From assembly GCA_033807775.1 (NCBI GenBank), contig CM066313.1, positions 60,434,484 through 60,498,483 on the forward strand: 64,000 nucleotides of DNA. The letters are read 5' to 3'. The position numbers and the translations under genes are program-made. The notes under the pieces were generated by a model, which was not told the DNA's origin, ran no database searches, and worked only from the letters and a program-made list of their open reading frames with translations. The stretch is from Saussurea involucrata. Its lineage: Eukaryota; Streptophyta; Magnoliopsida; Asterales; Asteraceae. Shown one piece after another: positions 1-11,551 of the stretch (position 1 is its first letter; every line of letters begins with the position of its first letter).

Positions 1-160
1 CTTGTCATGATGAAGGAAATATCTTAGGCTACACTTCCTGCTTGTTTTAATGATTGCCAGCGCCAAGCAACAAAAGATGTTGGCATTTGCATATGGCTTG
101 GTGAACAAAGATGATATATCTCCTTCTTTGGTGAACAAAGATGATATATCTAAGGAGATA
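1..160 (+). pseudogene. Hsp70-like fragment, left piece
   Basis: Frame 1 reads CFNDCQRQATKDVG, matching the conserved Hsp70 ATPase-domain stretch YFNDSQRQATKDAG. A premature TAG lies upstream at about position 28. The frame then shifts and resumes as AFAYGLVNKDD, matching the family's A-AYGLDKK motif. The intervening INEPTAAA block is missing, so there is an internal deletion. A 24-bp stretch (about 96-119) is duplicated at about 128-150, repeating LVNKDDIS. The piece runs into the insertion site of element G. It is a broken passenger, not a functional chaperone gene. Confidence 0.75.
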
Positions 161-1729
161 TGTGACAACTGTCAAATTTACACCTCAGGTTAGAACCGCA
201 CTGGATATTTCATTTATTCATATCAGAGTTCGAACAGTGCAATTTTAGCAGTAAACTTGGTACGATAGGAAAATTCAAGAAATTTGGCCTAAGAACCCCT
301 TGATTTAGGAAATTATCCATAAAATCTCATAAAATGCCAACTTAACCTACATATATACTACAAGTATTTATATATTTGACAACTTATGTATTTCAATCAT
401 ATTATATATAAATACTTTACTTTATATAATTACTTTGTATTTTTATTTATTAAGAAAAATACTTGTATTTTAAAATTTAATCAAAAAGACAAGAAATGAC
501 ATTTTTATTTTTGCATCCCACCACCCCCCCCCCCCCCCCCCCTCTCTCTACACTCCTTATGTATTTCTCTTATGCTATTACAATTCACTTACAACACATC
601 TCACTCTCTCTAAATTCTCACTAGAATTTTCTCATCCCTTTCTCTCTCCATCTTCAACCATCTTCATCCATCTTCATCCAACAACTCCAGCCCTTAAACA
701 CATCTCTTCCAAGAGATAAAAGTGTTCAAGGTAATTACAAGTGTGTTGGATGAAATCCACACACTCTCTTTTGTCAAGTTTTCATTTCTTGCATTTTTTT
801 TATGAATGTTTTTTCACCTTCTTCTACATTTTCTTTAATCATTTAAAAATCATCTTTACACATCTTAATGTTTGTAGATTTACCACCATAGCACTTGCAT
901 ATTATTAAAAAGGTGGTTAATCCATAATCAAACCCATATTAAGATCAAAGATGAACTTTTAACAAACATACATGTAGTTTTCTTGGAAAATCCATATCTT
1001 TTGGTTCAAAGGTTTCATGAGTAGGTCTTTGAATCCACTAAAAACATGTTTAAACCAACATGCATAAGCTAAAAATATCAATTTTAAGATGCATGATGAA
1101 GTTCTTGGCATAAACACCAACATTCTTCAAAAAGAACCATTTTCAAGATTTTATAAAAGATGAGATGATGGGTAACTTGCATGTAATTTAAATGGTTCAA
1201 AAATGTATTTTGGAACTGAAAATAAGTGTATGGAAAAGGGTCAAATCGGATTGCATGCAAAAAGGAATAAGAATTTTGGGTAAAAAAAATCAAGAGAATG
1301 CACATGCATATTTGACAGCTTGCTGTCAGATTCCACACCCCTCTTCAAAGGGTCATATCTCACTCAATAAAACTCCAAATTGAGTAATTCTTTTTCTGGA
1401 AATCATTTTTATATGTTAGGATTTAAACCCAAGTGGTTTCACTCAAAAACTCAAAGATTTCATGCACCAAACAGTTTTCACAAAAACAGTGCGCAAACAG
1501 CAAAGTTTTCTGTCGTGTATTACGTCAAGTATTATTTCATGTACTTAAACACTTCTAAAAATTATGAAACTTATGCCAAAGGTTTCCTAACTCAGTAAAC
1601 CACTTGTACATAAAATATAGTGACCTAACTATACCTGGAGGTTACCCAAAAGTGGATACAAAGTGACACCAAAATCTGGACAGCAAAGGACAAATGTCTT
1701 ACTATAATTGAAGACTAATTTCTAATCCC

Positions 1730-1923
1730 ATTTCATCATTTTATGATGAAATTGTGGAATATATATGTATATCTTATATTTATATATTTATGAATTTTAT
1801 TTACTCTTGATCCCATTTCATCATTTATGATGAAAATGTGGAATATACATATATATAACATATCTATATATACTTATGCATTTTATATATTCTTGATCCC
1901 ATTTCATCATTTTATGATGAAAT
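1730..1923. repeat. Triple hairpin repeat in G LTR
   Basis: Three copies spaced about 85 bp apart (about 1730, 1815 and 1901) contain a near-perfect palindrome, ATTTCATCAT then its complement around a TTT loop, followed by TGTGGAATATA. The 3' LTR carries the same three copies at about 26650, 26735 and 26820. Confidence 0.85.
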
Positions 1924-2035
1924 TGTGGAATATATATATATATATATATATATACTATACATTTATATTTATGCACTTTAAATACTTCGTCTTTTCATTC
2001 AAAACCCCTATTTATCGTTCTTACGATAAAATTTC

Positions 2036-2038
<3 letters not shown>

Positions 2039-2111
<73 letters not shown>
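2039..2111. repeat. (AT)n microsatellite, Helitron target
   Basis: A run of AT dinucleotides of about 70 bp. In the 3' LTR the equivalent tract is short (about 26954-26970) and runs straight into the right half of the LTR. The tract is therefore the target in which H1 inserted and may have expanded afterwards. Confidence 0.85.
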
Positions 2112-2112
<1 letters not shown>

Positions 2113-2146
2113 TAGTGGTGTACCCGCGCGATGCAGCGTGGGTGAA
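2112..2146 (-). other. H1 3' terminus (hairpin + CTAG)
   Basis: The reverse complement reads CACCCACGCTGCATCGCGCG then GGTACACCACTAG. The stem pairs CCCACGC with GCGCGGG with one mismatch, and CTAG is followed by T. The same layout recurs at 28272, 36226, 36363 and 44161. Confidence 0.85.
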
Positions 2147-2189
2147 ATCACATGCTAAGGGGTCGTTTACCAAACATGTATTGTAATTT

Positions 2190-2350
2190 GGGGCAACACA
2201 TGTAGCTCAGTTGACAACGGATGAAACGACTTTTATCAAGTTCGAATCTCATGGGAGACAGGCTTGAACCCTTCTTTCGCCTCAGCCTGTTGAGTCAGCT
2301 GACTCAGCTCTGAAATGTCTCATCACTTATTGTTCAAAGGGGCTGAGTAC
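2190..2350 (+). repeat. SINE-like tRNA-derived module
   Basis: A Pol III A box (TAGCTCAGTTG, 2203-2213) and a B box (AGTTCGAATCT, 2239-2249) are 36 bp apart. The arms do not fold into a convincing tRNA. No clear A-tail or target duplication is seen, so the 3' limit is a guess. Confidence 0.45.
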
Positions 2351-2824
2351 CACATAGGGTCGGTCGGGGTTGTCGGTAATCAACTTTATACTCAAAAATA
2401 GAATATGAAAATTAATGGAAGTATTCGTTAAAAACTATTTATGGAGTAAATGTATATTTATTGAGCATAAATAGGTAAGAACCATCCACCACTACAACTC
2501 ATAGTTTAAACCAAGAAAAAATTGAACCAAATCTGCAGCTTGGGATCTTACCCTGTGTGACCAGCCAAGATGACCCATTATTTGGCAGACAAAAACATAA
2601 CATAACAGCAACAATGAGCATTGAAGACACTTGAGAGATTAACAGTTCCATAGCCAAACATCCAAAAATTTAAGCAGGACCAACTACGATTTCCATTCAT
2701 CCAGATCTTAATAATCCAATAAAAATAACCAGCAACAACTTTGAGGAAAAATACTTCAAAACATGCCAACAACAGAAGACAAACCAGAAGACAACAGACC
2801 AACCATTTGCAAAATGGTCCCAGA
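2351..2824. other. H1 passenger DNA, unidentified
   Basis: AT-rich single-copy-looking sequence that continues at 14501 once solo LTR B is removed. No convincing coding exon is seen. It ends with CCAGA (2820-2824), the left target duplication of solo LTR B. Confidence 0.5.
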
Positions 2825-3291
2825 TGTAACAACCCAAATCCCATAACATACATCATAATACATAACATGCATACATCTCATTGATTTACAACAAAAGTTA
2901 CATAACAAACCAAGTACGGTCTCATTAGTCTTGACATTACAAAATATATAAAAGCTTCTTAAACATCATCGATCAAAAGCCTCCTACACTTTATCCTCTC
3001 CTGCCGATCCTTAACCTGGAAAACATATTTTTGAAAACAAAATGAGGGTTAGACCAAACGGGTCTAGTGAGTTAATCCCGGTCCTTTCCAAAATCATTAT
3101 AAAACCTTTCCTGTAAATCCTTTGTATCAAAATAATTTAGATAAACCTTTGGTAACCCTTTCGTAAAATATAAACATACCACACGTATTTAAATACCAAT
3201 CCAGACTCGTGCATCGTGTACATCTCATTCACCTTATTCCTCCACATATGGCCATATTAGTTGGTAGCAAGCCAACTAATAAATCAACAAC

Positions 3292-3412
3292 CGGTCCGCT
3301 CACCGGAACCCGGTTACCCGTCGGTCCGCTCACCGGAACCCGACTACTCACCGGTCCGCACACCGAAACCCGGCTACTCACCGGTCCGCACACCGGAACC
3401 CGGCAACAAGTG
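3292..3412. repeat. 30-bp tandem repeat in LTR B
   Basis: Four 30-bp units begin at 3292, 3322, 3352 and 3382, each built on CGGTCCGC(T/A)CACCGGAACC. They leave an open frame by periodicity alone. Confidence 0.85.
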
Positions 3413-3884
3413 CACTCGTGTAGTGCAAAGCTTATATAAATACAATATATAACTCATTACATCATATTGTCATTTATATACACATAATCATATTTCTACC
3501 ACATAATCATCTCATATATATATATCTATACACATATATATGTATCCCAGTTCAAAACGTTTTAAATCAAAACTCACCTCGATTGCTTATCAAAAACACT
3601 TGCAAGCTCCTTTCAAAAAGATCCTATCCTTCACCTTGACTCCACCGAATCTGAAGCCATTTTAAGATACATATATCGCTTTACTAGTCAAACACATAAA
3701 GCCTACTAAAACCTTATCCTCAACCGTTCTCCCTTCAGTGACCTATTACGGGGGTTCCGCTACCCGGATAGCGGATGGGGTCAAGGGGCAACGCCCTTGC
3801 GGGGTTTGGGGGCGGCCCCCCAGGAAGTTTTTGGAGCAACTTAATCCAACAATACATTCAAAAACTATATCCGGACACTGCCAA

Positions 3885-3983
3885 AACTACCGGAACTCAT
3901 TGCACCGGGACTCCACTGTACCGGGACTCTCTAGTACCGGGACTCTCCAGTACCGGGACTTCCCAGAGTACCGAGAGACAACA
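3885..3983. repeat. ACCGGGACTC degenerate repeat, target of A
   Basis: About five copies of ACCGGGACTC at roughly 17-bp spacing. The array continues at 5659-5750 and 13973-14080 on the other side of element A, so A inserted inside it. The right copy at 13990-14020 has one extra 16-bp unit relative to 5690. Confidence 0.75.
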
Positions 3984-5653
3984 TGTAACATCCCTTATCT
4001 TTAAAACACTCATTTAACGGAAAGTAACCTTAAAATACAGCGGAAGATTTGTAATTAAAACATTTAGATAAAATCCCATAATCTTATAGAAAAGAGTACA
4101 AGTTTGCAACTTAAAACCAGTAAGTTTGAGAAAAACAATATTCAACTGAAAAGCTTAGAGAATCCAAAACTATCATTCATCAAAAGAAAATATAGGCTGC
4201 TGAGCTGCCGCAAATCCAAAAGCTTCAAGCTGGAGCCTTTCCTTTATTCTTTGAAGATGTACCTGCCACTAAAAGATGAATAACAACGGGGTAAGCTTAC
4301 GCTTAGTGAGCACGCACCTATACCACATATCATCATGCATACATACTTGCATAAACATAGCAATCACATACATGTAACATCCTTCCATTCCTCAAGGCAC
4401 AAAGCAAATAAGGAAGGTCATAACTAGACACTGGTACCAGGCCTCTTCATACATAACATATTCCCTAGGGGTATTACTACCACCATAGGTACTCTTTCCT
4501 TTGGTAAAGCCAAACATACACATAATCACACATGCAATCCAACTACATACACATAACTTACATAATATAGGTAGAGTACTCACCTGTCAAGATGTCAATT
4601 ACCAAGTACTTCACAGTGTATAATAATCACCTCGTACCACCTATAACATTCATACATACACATATCATAACAAGCCCATAAATGGAACTCTAATTCTATC
4701 CCATCTCTCATCCCGAAATGACATAGCTAGGATAGTCCAAATACCATAAAACTTTGCCAAACATCCAATTTCATACGCCCCATTTCTATTGATTTCTAAA
4801 CATAATACACATACCTTGAAATTCTAGACCGCGAACAACAATCCTCCTAGAACCTTTCACAACTTGAATCTTCCAAAATCACCAAATCTTTCGCCTGGAA
4901 AATACAGCAACTTCGGACACTTGGTTCTCTCTACTGGGAACTCCGATGCCAAATCCCTCCGGTCAGAATGTATATTAGAGGGTTGTGAAGTCTCTGTCCA
5001 AATTTCACAACGATCCAACGGTTAACGAAGGAGAATCGGTCGATCTTTCACAGCAGCTCACAAGAACTCCGCCTGGAAAAATACAGCAACTTCGGACACT
5101 TGGTTCTCTCTACTGGGAACTCCGATGCCAAATCCCTCCGGTCAGAATGTATATTAGAGGGTCGTGAAGTCGCTGTCCAAATTTCACGACGATCCAACGG
5201 TTAACGAAGAAGAATCGGTCGATCTTTCACAGCCGCTCACAAGAACTCCGCCTGGAAAAATACAGCAACTTCGGACACTTGGTTCTCTCTACTGGGAACT
5301 CCGATGCCAAATGCCTCCGGTCAGAATGTATATTAGAGGGTCGTGAAGTCGTTGTCCAAATTTCACGACGAATCAACGGTTAACGAAGGAGAATCGGTCG
5401 ATCTTTCACAGCAGCTCACAAGAACTCCGAAAATCCCTTTCTCTTTTCTCTCTTCTTTGCTAAAGAAAGAAATGGCTGCAAATGAGGGTGTTTAGGGTTT
5501 CCATCCCTTTACATACATGCCAAAACACACCCTCATCTTACAAAATTGATAAACTGGCCCCTAGATTCCTGAACACGTACATACCGACCCAAAAATTAAC
5601 TCAACCCCAAAAGAGACAGTTAATTCACGTAAATTGGGAAACGGGGTGTTACA
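3984..5653 (-). repeat. A left LTR (3' position)
   Basis: It is 1670 bp, the same length as its partner, with scattered substitutions between the two. Three 179-bp tandem units occupy about 4890-5430. Followed by CAACA and LTR B rather than a PPT, so it looks like a recombined LTR. Confidence 0.92.
4890..5430. repeat. 179-bp tandem repeat inside LTR A
   Basis: Three units of 179 bp start near GCCTGGAAAA and contain ATTTCACGACGATCCAACGG. The same array is in the partner LTR at about 13206-13742. Each unit leaves an ORF of 60 codons on the plus strand, antisense to the element; since 179 is not a multiple of three the frame changes each unit, so these are not domains of one protein. Confidence 0.9.
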
Positions 5654-7117
5654 CAACACTACCGGGACTCCATGGTACCGGGAGTCGGCCATACCGGGAC
5701 TCCACCGGGACTTGACATCACCGGGAGTTGGTACTACCGGGAGTCTCAAGAACACAGTCGGTCGCTTTTCCAATCCAGAACCCAAATCAAAACTATACAG
5801 CTATTAATTAAGCTTTCTAATCCGATAGAAGTCTAATACTACTGATTATAACCACAAACTGTAAAGGAGTTTACCTCAAAATCGAATCCAACCCAAACGA
5901 TTGATGCTCTATCCGTAGGTTTCTTCGCCTGCTTCTTTCACTCAGAACTCACACACACACACAATTTCTAAAAGAGGAAAGATGAGGATATCTGAAGAGA
6001 TTGAGATATTTATACCTCAATTTTACACCTTTGGCTCAAACTACTCATTAAGGACTAAAACACCCCTAACCTTATAATTTATCTCAAACTTACCCTAAAC
6101 ATTAAATATCATTGTTACATAAACTTAACGGATAGGGAAAATGTCTAACGGACTTACCCGGGGTATTACACCAGACCAGGATATGGATCTGCAGTTTAAA
6201 AAGCCCACAAAAATAAAATGGAAATGCACAGCAGAAAAAATAAAAGCTCTGAACCAACAACATAGAAAAAGGTTTCTCAATTGCCTCTCCAAATGACAAC
6301 AAAATCTGATGAATTCCATCTCTAAAAACAAAAAATAGCAGCATCCACCAAACCATATCAAAAGACGGAAACATGTCAACAACATATCAGTCCAACAACC
6401 CCAAAAGTAAACAACACCTTTACTTAAGAAATTGTAACCCACACCCCCTACCTCTAAAGTACGTACCGGTTATCACCATGTACCTCAGTTGCCTTATTAT
6501 GTCCTAAATTTGAGCCTTCACCGTCTTGCCATCAACCTGTTTTCAAGTTGTTAGAGAAATCTCAACATAAGCCATAGGCATTAGGCATGAAGGAAGAACC
6601 AATAAATAAGTTCGCAAGTCAACTTTTTTATTAATCAACATAATTCACCATGAGTTTTTTTTAGTTTCTTATAAATAAATCAAAGAGGCTAACCATAATT
6701 GACATGCTGCATGAAATTGAAAATATAGGTGATGTGATTGATGATATCAGTAATCATCTGTTTGAACAACAAATACCTACTGCATGGAACTTAAATATCA
6801 AAACGAAAAAGATATGAATCAACATTATGTTAAATTAGTTTATTATATCCACTTTTCATGTTGATCCAAATTTGACAAATCTATGCTAAAAAGGATATGA
6901 ATATGAAGATCATAGATTCGTAAGTAAAATGATCCCACAAAATCATCAATAAAGGCAGCAGCAAAAGAACAAGAGATTTAAGTTTTTATCAAATTTCAAA
7001 CACAATGCAAATGCAAGGAGTAGATTGAATCACATTTCACACCTTATAGCTATAAAGCAAAAAGAGTAACTGATATGTGATCGATCAAGGGACTTAGATT
7101 ACATATCCTCTTGCTTT
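5654..7117. repeat. Duplicated flank, copy 1 (LTR B remainder + H1 DNA)
   Basis: 5654-6170 is the rest of LTR B and 6171-7117 is H1 DNA. The whole block matches 13968-15447 apart from a 16-bp insertion in copy 2 and several substitutions. Identity stops abruptly after TTGCTTT (7117 / 15447). The next base on this side is the truncated pol of element A. The block therefore marks a duplication joint, not part of the element. Confidence 0.9.
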
Positions 7118-9151
7118 AATCTCCTTGTTTCGCAAGGATTTGGTCTTCCCTTCCAAGATTGCTATCGGTCTCTCAATATAATTCAACCGTTCGTCGACCT
7201 GTATGTCATCTATAGGGACATGCGCCGACTCGTCAGCTAAACACTTCCTCAACTGAGACACGTGGAAGGTGTTGTGTATCAGACTGAGTTCCGGCGGAAG
7301 CTCCAACCGGTACGCAACCTTCCCAACCCGTGCTATCACCTTGAAAGGTCCGATAAACCTAGGGCCTAGCTTGCCCCTCTTCCGGAATCGGATCACCCCT
7401 TTCCAAGGTGACACCTTCAACAAAACATTATCTCCCACGTTGAACTCCAAATACGACCTTCGCTTGTCGGCGTAACTCTTTTGACGACTCTGTGCGGTTC
7501 GTAGCCTATCCCGAATCATCTCAATACTTTCCGTCGTTTTCTGAACCACTTCTGTGCTGCTTAACTCCCGCTGGCCTACCTCTCCCCAACAGATAGGAGT
7601 CCTACACCTTCTCCCGTACAACATCTCATACGGAGGCATGCCAATACTGGCATGGAAACTGTTGTTGTATGAGAACTCAGCCAACGGTAAATACGTATCC
7701 CAGCTGCCCCCAAAATCCAAAACACAGGCTCTCAACATATCCTCAAGAGTCTGAATTGTTCTCTCGCTTTGCCCGTCCGTCTGTGGGTGAAAGGTTGTAC
7801 TGAACTGAAGTCTCGTACCCAAATCTTCATGGAACTTCCCCCAAAACCGCGACGTAAACCGAACATCCCTGTCTGATATCACTGTTACCGGTACCCCATG
7901 CCTTGCTACAATTTCACTGACATAGATGTCAGCTAACTTTTCTGCAGATGAACTTTCACGGATCGCGATAAAATGGGCACTCTTTGTCAGCCTATCTACA
8001 ACCACCCAAATGGCATCATGATTCCTAGGTGTTCGAGGCAACTTGGTAATCAGATCCATTGTTATATGCTCCCACTTCCACTCTGGTATCTCTAATGGCT
8101 GTAACTTCCCGTGCGGTCTCTGATGCTCTGCTTTGACCCTTAAACAAGTCAAACATTTCTCCACGTACTTAGCCACGTCCCTCTTCATCCCCGGCCACCA
8201 GTAGTCAGTCTTCAGATCTCTATACATCTTAGTAGCACCGGGATGGATAGAGAACCTTGACTTATGCGCCTCGTCCAGAAGTGTCTGCCTTGCCTCACAC
8301 GATACTGGAACCCATACCCGACCGTACCGAGTCAATAGACCTCGACTGTCGGGCACTAACTGATCCACCTGTCCCTTTATCCGTTCCTTCTTCTGGTTCT
8401 CACCCTTGATCGCTTCCTCTTGAGACCTTCTTACCAAGTCGTGAAGCGACGTTGATACTGTTAGTCTCATCAACAGTACCCGAAGTAGAACACTACTCGC
8501 TCTTCTACTCAAGGCATCCGCTACGACATTTGCCTTCCCCGGGTGATAAAGAATCTCGCAATCATAATCCTTCACCACATCCAACCACCTCCGCTGTCTC
8601 ATGTTCAAATTCTGTTGATCCATGAAATAACGAAGACTCTTGTGGTCCGTATAGATAGTACACTTCACCCCATACAGGTAGTGCCGCCATAACTTGAGAG
8701 CGAACACCACTGCCGCAAGCTCCAATTCGTGAGTCGGGTAATTCACCTCATGCGTCTTCAGTTGACGAGACGCATAGGCAATCACCCTTCCCCTCTGCAT
8801 AAGAACGCAGCCTAGCCCGTGATAAGACGCATCACAGTAGACTGTCATGTCTTCAACTCCCTCCGGTAGTGTCAACACCGGAGCCTCGCATAACTTTCTC
8901 CTTAAGGTTTCGAACGCTGTTTTCTGTTCCTCTCCCCAAACGAAACGTTCGTTCTTCCTCGTCAGCTTCGTCAACGGAACTGCTATCTTGGAGAAATCCT
9001 GGATGAACCGGCGGTAGTACCCGGCTAATCCAAGGAAACTCCTAATCTCAGTGGGAGTCTTCGGGGTTTCCCACTTCATCACTGCCTCCACCTTCGCTGG
9101 GTCTACCTTGATACCCTCTCGGTTCACAAGATGTCCAAGAAATTGAACCTC
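7094..9151 (-). pseudogene. Element A pol, C-terminal part (RT end, RNase H, integrase, cut chromodomain)
   Basis: Continues the gag-pol frame after an in-frame TAA at 9152-9154. It begins with EVQFLGHLV (end of RT) and the GYYRRFI connection. RNase H shows VYCDASYHGLG and ADALSRR. Integrase follows: an HHCC zinc finger (HKSRFSIHPG ... CLTCLRVKAEH), then the catalytic D (ITMDLITK), D (ISDRDVRF) and E (QSERTIQTLEDM). The C-terminal domain has GPFKVIARVGKVAYRLELP and the start of a chromodomain (RPIAILEGKTKSLRNKEIK). The frame is cut there and closes on six foreign codons, ARGYVI, from the duplicated flank. Chromovirus integrases use the chromodomain to target chromatin; here it is truncated. 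Confidence 0.93.
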
Positions 9152-11551
9152 TTATAACCAGAAATCACACTTGGAGAACTTTGCATATAACTGCTCCTTA
9201 CGCAAAATCTCCAAAACCTCTCGTAGATGCTCCATATGATCCTCCTTCGACTTGGAGTAGATCAGTATATCGTCTATAAACACGATGACTGACCTATCCA
9301 ACATCGGTCTGCAAACTCTATTCATAAGATCCATGAATGCCGCCGGTGCGTTCGTCAGTCCAAATGGCATCACGATGAACTCGAAATGCCCGTACCTGGT
9401 TCTGAACGCTGTCTTGTGAACATCCTCTTCCCTGACCTTCAACCGGTGGTACCCTGAGCGAAGATCTATCTTAGAGAACCAAACGGCTCCCTGAAGTTGA
9501 TCAAAGAGATCGTCGATCCTCGGCAACGGGTATCTGTTCTTCACCGTAAGCTTGTTAAGCTCTCTATAGTCGATGCACATCCGCATCGACCCGTCCTTCT
9601 TTTTCACGAAAAGGATAGGGGCTCCCCAAGGTGAACTACTGGGGCGGATGAAACCCATATCCAACAGTTCCTCCAGCTGCTTAGACAGTTCATGCATCTC
9701 CGGAGGTGCCAAACGGTAAGGAGCCTTTGCTACCGGTGCCGCCCCCGAAATCAAGTCTATTCGGAACTCCACTTGCCTCTCGGGAGGAATGCCAGGCAAG
9801 TCATCCGGGAAAACATCCGGAAACTCGCTGACCACTGGTACATCTGCCACTGTTCTCTTCTTTTTCTCCTCCCGCTCATCAACAATATACGCCAAGTAAC
9901 TGCTACCACCATGGTGCACATATCTTCTAGCTTTGGCCAAAGTGCACACCTTTGGTACCCCTTTTCTTCCTTCACTCGAGATAGTTAATTCTCCCCCACT
10001 TGGGGTTCGAATCACTACCTGTTGTTTTTCACAATCAATGCGCGCTCCATTCCGACTACGCCAATCTATCCCAACTACTACATTTATTTCCCTCATCGCA
10101 ATAGGAATAAGATCTATACTAAACTTCACTCCGGCTATCTCTATTACATTACCTTTATACACATCACTCACAAAACGAAACTCCTCGTCCGCTATTTCTA
10201 CTTCTAGCGGACTCTCTAACTTGTCCTTTACAATAGCAAAGTCTTTACAAAACGATAAAGAAACAAAAGATTTAGTAGCTCCCGAGTCAAATAAGACAAG
10301 GGCAGGTGATGCATTAACAGGAAAAATACCTGTCACGACATCTGGCTCCTCCTTTGCTTCATCTACGGTCATCTGGAACACTCGCCCCCGAGTCCTGGGT
10401 GCATCGTTCTTCTTTCCCAATCCACCCTCTAGCATCTTCACCGGTGCGGTTCCCGAGTTCTGGACCGACCCGGTATTCATTGGGCACTCGTCAGCAAAGT
10501 GGCCCGGCTTGTAGCACTTAAAACATATCTTTGCGGTCGCCTTGCAGTCTCGACTGATATGACCCGGTTGTCCGCATTTGTAACAGGTTCCGGAGCCCAT
10601 ACGGAATTCTCCCGGATGCTGTCGTCCACACTTCCCACAGCGGGGATGCTCTCTCTTGAACTCTTTCTTTACCTCCGGTTTATGACTCCCAGTTTTGAAC
10701 CTCTTAGTCTGCTGAGGTTGAGTCTGAACCGTTTCTGCCCTTCTTGTCTTTCTTTGGCTCTCTAATTCGAGCTCTCTAGCCCGAGCCGCCTCGTGCATCT
10801 GCTGAAAATCAGTGCACCTTGCCATAACAACAAATTCTCTAATCTCCTGTTTCAAAACTCTCCCATATCTGTACATTTTGGCCTTTTCATTCCTGACATA
10901 CTCAGGACAGAAAAGGGACCGCTCCAAAAATTTGTCAGTGATCTCGTTCACTGACTCCGTAGTTTGCTCCATAGATAGAAACTCATTTGTGAGTCTCTCT
11001 ACCTCAATTTGGGGCACATACTGTTCCATGAACAGTTCCTTGAACTGTTCCCAAGTCATGCTATCCACTTGTTCTGGCGTCCGAGCACGAACAATAAGGT
11101 TCCACCAGTCTTTCGCTGCCTTCCTTAGAAGGTTCGATGCATAGCGAACCTTGACTTCCTCGGTACAAAAACTGGTGCGGAAAGCACCCTCCACCTCAGC
11201 TATCCAACGAGTGCTGGTTACGGGGTCCTTCTGCCCCTCAAACTGTGGCGGCTGACAGGCCGAGAAATCTCTGTAGCTTGTCCCCCGTGGTTGTACGCCT
11301 GACAAGCCCCCTGATCCACTGGCCCTGCTGGCCACAACTGCCTCTACCTGACTACGAATTTCATTAGCCAGTTCCTGCTTTACCTGCTCAAAGAGACTTG
11401 GGAGTAACTCGTGAAGAACCTCCCCGACCTCAGCAGCGATCACACCTCTCAGATCAGGAATTTCCTGATCCTCTTCAATAATCGGTCTCTTGCCTTGCCT
11501 TCTAGTGTTCAACATTCTGATACATAAACATGATACTTTAGAATAATTCAT
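9152..11551 (-). pseudogene. Element A gag-protease-RT
   Basis: 799 codons to an in-frame TAA inside RT, after CDFWL and before EVQFLGH. The related element G has an Arg codon there, and CAA or CGA to a stop by C-to-T change is plausible. The start is probably the internal Met at 11515 (MLNTRRQGKR). Gag covers roughly residues 90-270; zinc knuckles CYKCGQPGHISRDC and CFKCYKPGHFADEC lie near 320-355, preceded by a Cys-rich RCGKCGRQH. Aspartic protease is LFDSGATKSFVS; RT has YPLPRIDDLFDQLQGA, MPFGLTNAPAAF and the catalytic FIDDILIYS. Apart from this stop the frame from gag to integrase is open, suggesting recent inactivation. Confidence 0.94.

Larger units (their letters stand above)
161..2111 (+). 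repeat. G 5' LTR, left part
   Basis: It matches 25105 to about 26965 of the 3' LTR almost base for base. It holds a poly-C tract (about 524-542), C/T-rich stretches, three hairpin repeats and an (AT)n tract where Helitron H1 inserted. About 40 bp at 250-290 is absent from the 3' LTR near 25197; the deletion is bounded by a short TAA direct repeat. Short ORFs here are present in both LTRs but are not plausible genes. Confidence 0.9.

Noticed and set aside
1827..2186. 119-codon ORF rich in Ile-Tyr
   Set aside because: Translation of an (AT)n tract; no protein-like composition.
2190..2270. tRNA gene
   Set aside because: A and B boxes exist, but the acceptor and anticodon stems do not pair convincingly; kept only as a SINE-like module.
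4985..5346. Two 60-codon ORFs beginning MKSLSKFH
   Set aside because: They are produced by the 179-bp tandem repeat in LTR A, lie antisense to the element, recur in the partner LTR, and the repeat length is not a multiple of three.
6102..6442. Two overlapping minus-strand ORFs (90 and 105 codons), repeated at 14432-14796
   Set aside because: They span the LTR B edge and H1 passenger DNA, no family features, and appear twice only because of the duplication.
3984..7117. A 3.1-kb LTR for element A
   Set aside because: The long repeat lacks TG/CA ends at 7117. The target duplication CAACA directly after 5653 and the CCAGA duplication at 6171 show that only 1670 bp is LTR A.
7269..7754. Plus-strand ORFs over element A pol, and similar ones at 9692-11144
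   Set aside because: Antisense shadows of the clearly conserved gag-pol frame.
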